From Lysobacterales bacterium (GTDB taxonomy: Bacteria; Pseudomonadota; Gammaproteobacteria; Xanthomonadales; SZUA-36), in assembly GCA_013213875.1 (NCBI GenBank), contig JABSSV010000072.1, positions 1-8,942 on the forward strand: 8,942 nucleotides of DNA, in the 5' to 3' direction. This document shows, one piece after another, positions 5,914 through 8,942 of the stretch; the first letter of the stretch is position 1; each line of letters begins with the position of its first letter. The notes below the pieces were generated by a model that was given only the letters and a program-made list of their open reading frames with translations, did no database searches and was not told the DNA's origin. The position numbers and the translations under genes were made by a program.

Positions 5914-6741
5914 TCAGGGCTCTCCATAGAGACTCAGCACCTTGTCGATGGCGCCGTTGGCTCTCAACTCGAGCACGCTGGCTTCCAGCGCCTTGAAGGT
6001 GTTCTCGTCAACGGATTCACGACTGACCATGATGCGCACTGGGCTGCTGGTCAGATGGGTGTCTCCGCGGGCGATTCGCTCGCCCAGGTTTTTGTGCCGG
6101 ATGATGGCGGCGCCCACATAGCGATCCTCAATCAGCGCATCAACCGCACCATCGAGCAGGCGTGAAAAATTGGTCTCGGCCATGGCGGCATAGTGAAATT
6201 GTTGCCCCAATTCCGGTGCGTCCTGCAGTGCCGTGATTGCCGGTCCGTAAATATAGCTGTCTACGACGCCAATGCGAGCGCCGCCTGCAAGCATGCTAAC
6301 GAGGCTTTGGTCCGTCAGTGCTGGTCCTTGTTCGACCGGCAGATAAAGATAAAACTCTTCCGTTCGATAGGGTGAGGTGAAGCGAGCGAAGTCCAGCCGT
6401 TCGGGCGTTTGCGTGGCGCCTGCGAGCAGGTCTACCTCGCCGGTCTTCAAGGATTCTAGCAAGGTGCTCCAGGTGCCTTTTTGAAAACTCAGCGTGCAGC
6501 CAGTCTGGGCACTCACGGCGCTGATCAGATCAACATCAAGTCCAAATACGCGGCCGCCCGCAATCTCATACTGATAGGGCGCCCAGGGATCCCATCCCAT
6601 AACCAGATGACAGTCTTTCGTCGCTACAGGCTGGTTTCCCGGCGTGCTTGCGGATGGCTCTTCGGCCGCCGGCTTTGGCCCGTCACAGCTGCTCAGAAAC
6701 AGCAAAAAACCCAGCAGCCAGAGTGGTTGGGAAAGTTTCAT
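5914..6741 (-). CDS. Solute-binding lipoprotein, SBP_bac_3 (amino-acid-type) family
   Basis: This 275-residue protein carries a lipoprotein signal with lipobox L-S-S-C, so C19 would be lipidated. The next residue is D20, which in E. coli favours retention in the inner membrane. A Pro/Ala/Ser/Glu-rich tether (20-42) leads to a family 3 periplasmic binding domain (about 44-272). Typical motifs are W-D-P-W-A-P-Y (50-56), F-G-L-D-V-D-L (66-72), L-K-T-G-E-V-D-L-L (98-106) and T-P-E-R-L-D-F (112-118), where R115 is at the usual ligand-carboxylate position. V-D-S-Y (160-163) and D-A-L-I-E-D (201-206) fit the second lobe. C44 and C82 may form a disulfide. The start has GGAGG 6 nt upstream. No ABC permease or ATPase gene is adjacent, so it may serve a distant transporter or act in sensing. 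The ligand is not known. Confidence 0.9.
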   Translation of the reverse strand: MKLSQPLWLLGFLLFLSSCDGPKPAAEEPSASTPGNQPVATKDCHLVMGWDPWAPYQYEIAGGRVFGLDVDLISAVSAQTGCTLSFQKGTWSTLLESLKTGEVDLLAGATQTPERLDFARFTSPYRTEEFYLYLPVEQGPALTDQSLVSMLAGGARIGVVDSYIYGPAITALQDAPELGQQFHYAAMAETNFSRLLDGAVDALIEDRYVGAAIIRHKNLGERIARGDTHLTSSPVRIMVSRESVDENTFKALEASVLELRANGAIDKVLSLYGEP

Positions 6742-6781
6742 GATGCACCTCCATCAGAGCAGTGGGCCTATTTTGAGTCTA

Positions 6782-6797
6782 GACCCTGATCTGGGTC
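6782..6797. repeat. Imperfect palindrome between the lipoprotein and GFA genes
   Basis: GACCC (6782-6786) and GGGTC (6793-6797) mirror each other, and the GATC core is also symmetric, so 14 of 16 bases fit a dyad. It overlaps a second, perfect palindrome, GTCTAGAC (6777-6784). The pair lies 36-56 bp before the lipoprotein start in a divergent intergenic region, a plausible operator position. Confidence 0.4.
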
Positions 6798-6861
6798 GCT
6801 GCTGGTTGTGTCGCCACCAGGGCCGTATGCGCTTGCTCGCGCGACGCTCCTTGCGTGGCGC

Positions 6862-6867
6862 TATCAT
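6862..6867 (+). promoter_or_regulatory. Possible -10 element (TATCAT) for the GFA-family gene
   Basis: TATCAT matches the sigma70 -10 consensus at five of six bases and would place transcription start about 18 nt before the ATG at 6892, leaving room for the GAGGAG site. No good -35 lies 16-18 bp upstream, so the call is tentative. Confidence 0.28.
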
Positions 6868-6891
6868 AGGGCGATAGACAGAGGAGAACTT

Positions 6892-7320
6892 ATGGAATCC
6901 GCATCAGAATCAACCATGACCCTGACGGGTGGGTGCCTGTGTGGCAAGGTGCGCTATGAGGTTACCGGTCAGGCACGACGCTTCTATTTGTGCTACTGCC
7001 AACGTTGCCGCAAAGTGACGGGCTCGGCTCATGCCTCCAATCTATTCGCCCGGGGCGATCTCAATTGGTTGGCAGGTGCGGAAGAGGTTAGCTCCTATGA
7101 GTTACCGGAGGCGCAGCATTTCGCCAACAGTTTCTGCCGCGGCTGTGGGAGTCGTGTGCCGCGCGTCATTCCCGCATTCAAAGCGATCATGATTCCGGCC
7201 GGCTCCCTGGACCAGGAGCCGCCCCTGGCGCCCGAGGCGCGTATCTTCGAGGAATCGCGTGCCCGCTGGTGTGAATCTGTTCACAGCGTTGCGGGTCACG
7301 CCGGTTATCCGCCGGCCTAG
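6892..7320 (+). CDS. GFA-family (glutathione-dependent formaldehyde-activating/CENP-V-like) zinc protein
   Basis: This 142-residue cytoplasmic protein shows the full cysteine set of the GFA fold: C15-x-C17 in G-G-C-L-C-G, C34-x-C36-x-x-C39, and C82-x-x-C85. In the family C15/C17/C82/C85 form a structural zinc site and C34/C36/C39 a second, labile one. The R-F-Y-L-C-Y-C-Q-R-C-R-K context (30-41) and G-S-A-H-A-S (44-49) are typical. The name comes from a Paracoccus enzyme; most members have no proven activity and a formaldehyde role here would be a guess. An in-frame ATG at 6808 would add 28 residues unlike the family, while the ATG at 6892 has GAGGAG 5 nt upstream, so 6892 is chosen. A second in-frame ATG (M9) immediately before the conserved part is a weaker alternative. 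Its TAG stop overlaps that of the convergent PPK2 gene. Confidence 0.88.
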   Translation: MESASESTMTLTGGCLCGKVRYEVTGQARRFYLCYCQRCRKVTGSAHASNLFARGDLNWLAGAEEVSSYELPEAQHFANSFCRGCGSRVPRVIPAFKAIMIPAGSLDQEPPLAPEARIFEESRARWCESVHSVAGHAGYPPA

Positions 7321-8309
7321 TGGCTGTAGCGCCCCGGTTGTTCCGAATGGCGTAGGGCAGCCCAGCCGAGATCTTCCCCAACCTCGGCCTGAATCTGCTG
7401 GGGTGAGCCGACGATCAGCGGATCGGGCTGGGTGACCAGTTCCTGATCCTTGCCCGCATAGGGCAGGTGGTTAAGCACATGGCGCATGGCTTCCAGACGC
7501 CCCCGCTTTTTGTCGTTGCTACGCACTACGGTCCAGGGAGCGTGTTCGGAACTGGTGCGGTCAAACATGGCTTCCTTGGCCTGCGTGTATTCGTGCCAAC
7601 GGTCCAGCGAGGCCAGGTCGGTGGGGCTCAGCTTCCACTGGCGAACCGGGTCAATGCGACGAATGGCAAAGCGCGTAATCTGCTCTCTGCGAGATACAGA
7701 AAACCACAGCTTTATCAGTAAGATGCCGGCGCGTGTTAGCATGCGCTCAAACTCGGGGACGGCGATCATAAAGTCCTCATATTCGCCGGTGGTACAGTAG
7801 CCCATGACATGTTCAACGACCGCGCGGTTGTACCAGCTGCGGTCGAAAAGTACCAGCCGGCCACGCGTGGGCAGGTGCTGGATATAACGCTGGAAAAACC
7901 ATTGCCCACGCTCTGTTTCCGTGGGTTTTGAAAGCGCGACGTTGTCTACATGGCGCGGATCGAGATGCTCCATGAAACGCTTGATGGTGCCGCCTTTTCC
8001 TGCCGCATCGCGGCCTTCGAACAACACCACCACGCGCTGGCCGGAAGAGCAGATCCATTCCTGCGCCTTGAGCAGTTCCACCTGCAGTAAGCGCTTTTCC
8101 TGGTTATAGGCCTTGCGCTTGAGTTTGTCGCTGTAGGGATAGCCCTCACGCCAGCTTTCTACGGGCAGGCCGTCCGGCCCAATCAGTACCGGATCATCGA
8201 CCTCGTCGAAGGTGTTCTTTACCCGAAACCCGTAGTCGCGCAACTCCTGTCCGCTCATGGAGCGCAGCAGGTTGATGGCCTCTGTGAGTTCTATGCTGTT
8301 CCCTGTCAT
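7317..8309 (-). CDS. ppk2: Polyphosphate kinase 2, class I-like
   Basis: This cytoplasmic kinase transfers phosphate between inorganic polyphosphate and nucleotides; class I members mostly work on nucleoside diphosphates, making ATP or GTP from polyP. With the start at 8309 it has 330 residues. The single PPK2 domain carries Walker A G-R-D-A-A-G-K-G-G (99-107), Walker B L-V-L-F-D-R-S-W-Y-N-R-A (152-163) with D156 and R157, and a basic lid region (204-229) with R-R-E-Q-I-T-R-F and R-R-I-D-P. A single domain and these motifs indicate class I (Pseudomonas-type) rather than the fused class II form. The start is ambiguous: an in-frame ATG at 8372 gives 351 residues but has no Shine-Dalgarno and lies about 5 nt after the predicted transcription start, whereas 8309 has AAGGAAA at about 10 nt. 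The gene stands alone, convergent with the GFA gene and divergent from the PhzF gene. Confidence 0.95.
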   Translation of the reverse strand: MTGNSIELTEAINLLRSMSGQELRDYGFRVKNTFDEVDDPVLIGPDGLPVESWREGYPYSDKLKRKAYNQEKRLLQVELLKAQEWICSSGQRVVVLFEGRDAAGKGGTIKRFMEHLDPRHVDNVALSKPTETERGQWFFQRYIQHLPTRGRLVLFDRSWYNRAVVEHVMGYCTTGEYEDFMIAVPEFERMLTRAGILLIKLWFSVSRREQITRFAIRRIDPVRQWKLSPTDLASLDRWHEYTQAKEAMFDRTSSEHAPWTVVRSNDKKRGRLEAMRHVLNHLPYAGKDQELVTQPDPLIVGSPQQIQAEVGEDLGWAALRHSEQPGRYSH

Positions 8310-8317
8310 GGGGCCGG

Positions 8318-8324
8318 TTTCCTT
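8318..8324 (-). promoter_or_regulatory. Shine-Dalgarno favouring the inner PPK2 start
   Basis: AAGGAAA on the minus strand, with its AGGA core 10 nt before the ATG at 8309. The alternative ATG at 8372 has no comparable purine-rich site. Confidence 0.45.
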
Positions 8325-8383
8325 GTCTTTAACGTGCGCGGGTCGTGCTGTGGCCACATTTTTGGTGGCCATTGCCGTGATTA

Positions 8384-8413
8384 AGTGTAGTCGCTCTCAT
8401 GGCGAGGGACCAA
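8384..8413 (-). promoter_or_regulatory. Candidate sigma70 promoter for PPK2
   Basis: On the minus strand TTGGTC (8408-8413) and TACACT (8384-8389) are separated by 18 bp. The start of transcription would fall near 8377, only about 5 nt before the ATG at 8372 and about 68 nt before the ATG at 8309. Both hexamers are imperfect. Confidence 0.35.
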
Positions 8414-8478
8414 TAAGAGCGGCGGCTGTGGCCAGGGTGAGAATAGGCTATGGTCTGCGCTGGGAATCTTATGCAACC

Positions 8479-8942
8479 ATGGCTACTGCAGTGCGCGATT
8501 ACAAGTTTCGACAGGTTGACGTTTTTGGTGCCAGGGCGCAGGCCGGTAATCCGGTCGCCGTCGTGCAGGAGGCTGAAGGTCTTAATGATGAGGCCATGGC
8601 GGCTTTTGCACGCTGGACCAATTTATCGGAGACGACCTTTCTGTTGCCGCCGACCCGGCCCGAGGCCGACTACCGACTGCGCATTTTTACGCCCGGCGGG
8701 GAATTGCCTTTTGCGGGCCATCCTACCCTCGGTAGCGCGCATGCCTGGCTCGAGGCCGGAGGGCAGCCGCAGCAGGGCGCGCGCCTGGTGCAAGAGTGTG
8801 GGGTAGGGCTGGTGACTCTGCGCAGAAGCGAGGCGGGTCTGGCCTTCTGTGCGCCGCCACTTTTGCGTGAAGGTCCTCTGGAGCCTGAGCTGGTTGCAGA
8901 ACTAACCGCAGCGCTGGGCCTTGAGCCCCGGCAAGTGGTGGC
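8479..8942 (+). CDS. PhzF-family isomerase/epimerase-like protein, N-terminal part (runs off the right edge)
   Basis: An open frame from the ATG at 8479 is uninterrupted to the window end, giving 154 codons, roughly half of a typical 260-300-residue PhzF-family protein. The N-terminal repeat is clear: F-R-Q-V-D-V-F-G (10-17), G-N-P-V-A-V-V (23-29), N-L-S-E-T-T-F-L (48-55) with the catalytic-type glutamate E51, R-I-F-T-P-G-G-E-L-P-F-A-G-H-P (68-82) with the conserved histidine H81, and T-L-G-S-A-H-A (83-89). In PhzF these residues catalyse a proton-shift isomerisation of a phenazine precursor. Most relatives are not phenazine enzymes, and no other phz gene is in view, so the substrate is unknown. 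No good Shine-Dalgarno precedes the ATG; an in-frame GTG at 8437 would add 14 residues unlike the family. It is divergent from PPK2 across a short gap. Confidence 0.9.
   Translation, partial: MATAVRDYKFRQVDVFGARAQAGNPVAVVQEAEGLNDEAMAAFARWTNLSETTFLLPPTRPEADYRLRIFTPGGELPFAGHPTLGSAHAWLEAGGQPQQGARLVQECGVGLVTLRRSEAGLAFCAPPLLREGPLEPELVAELTAALGLEPRQVV

Noticed and set aside
6808..6891. N-terminal extension of the GFA-family protein
   Set aside because: The 28 added residues precede the family core and contain no conserved feature. The Shine-Dalgarno and a -10-like element fit a start at 6892.
8450..8806. Plus-strand frame of 118 codons near the right edge
   Set aside because: It is out of frame with the PhzF-family coding sequence, which covers the same DNA and has clear catalytic motifs.
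1..8942. CRISPR array, tRNA/rRNA, insertion sequence, prophage or defence system
   Set aside because: No spaced direct repeats, cloverleaf-like sequence, transposase, integrase or known defence domain was seen on either strand by eye.

Overview
The window is an ordinary-looking stretch of a bacterial chromosome. It is densely coding, with GC in the high fifties by eye, good Shine-Dalgarno sites and short intergenic gaps. The protein families are a Kef-type CPA2 antiporter, a DUF2288 protein, an ACE-like M2 peptidase, a GFA-family protein, a class I PPK2 and a PhzF-like protein. Together they suggest a free-living gammaproteobacterium, possibly marine; this is an inference from family content, not an alignment. 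I see no mobile element, tRNA, rRNA, CRISPR array, phage gene or toxin-antitoxin pair.

Layout, left to right. (1) The 5' part of a small membrane protein gene (1-144, minus) runs off the left edge and has a recognisable sigma70-like promoter. (2) A plus-strand pair follows: a ferric-reductase-like multi-pass membrane protein (281-1186) that seems to lack most heme histidines, then a DUF2288 protein (1223-1573). A strong inverted repeat spans the stop codon of the first. (3) Convergent to it, a minus-strand pair is transcribed from right to left: a secreted ACE-like dipeptidyl carboxypeptidase (3285-5114, GTG start), then a Kef-type K+/H+ antiporter with an NAD-binding RCK domain (1581-3197). 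A GC-rich hairpin lies between them. (4) Divergent from the peptidase is a small secreted protein of unknown function (5345-5905). (5) Convergent to that is a solute-binding lipoprotein (5914-6741, minus) with no transporter partners in view. (6) Divergent from it is a GFA-family zinc protein (6892-7320). Its stop codon overlaps that of a convergent class I PPK2 polyphosphate kinase (7317-8309, minus; a longer start at 8372 is possible). (7) The window ends inside a divergent PhzF-family gene (8479 onward).

The genes do not form one pathway. Most look like single-gene or two-gene transcription units in alternating orientation. The structural theme is tight packing: all three convergent gene pairs end within 8 bp of each other or overlap, so none has room for an intrinsic terminator between the stops. 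Gene starts are separated by short gaps that carry small dyad repeats, which may be operators or leader hairpins. No gap exceeds 230 bp. I found no convincing evidence of a new multi-gene system. The points most worth a second look are the heme-histidine loss in the ferric-reductase-like protein, the peptidase/antiporter pairing, the uncharacterised secreted protein and the intergenic dyads.
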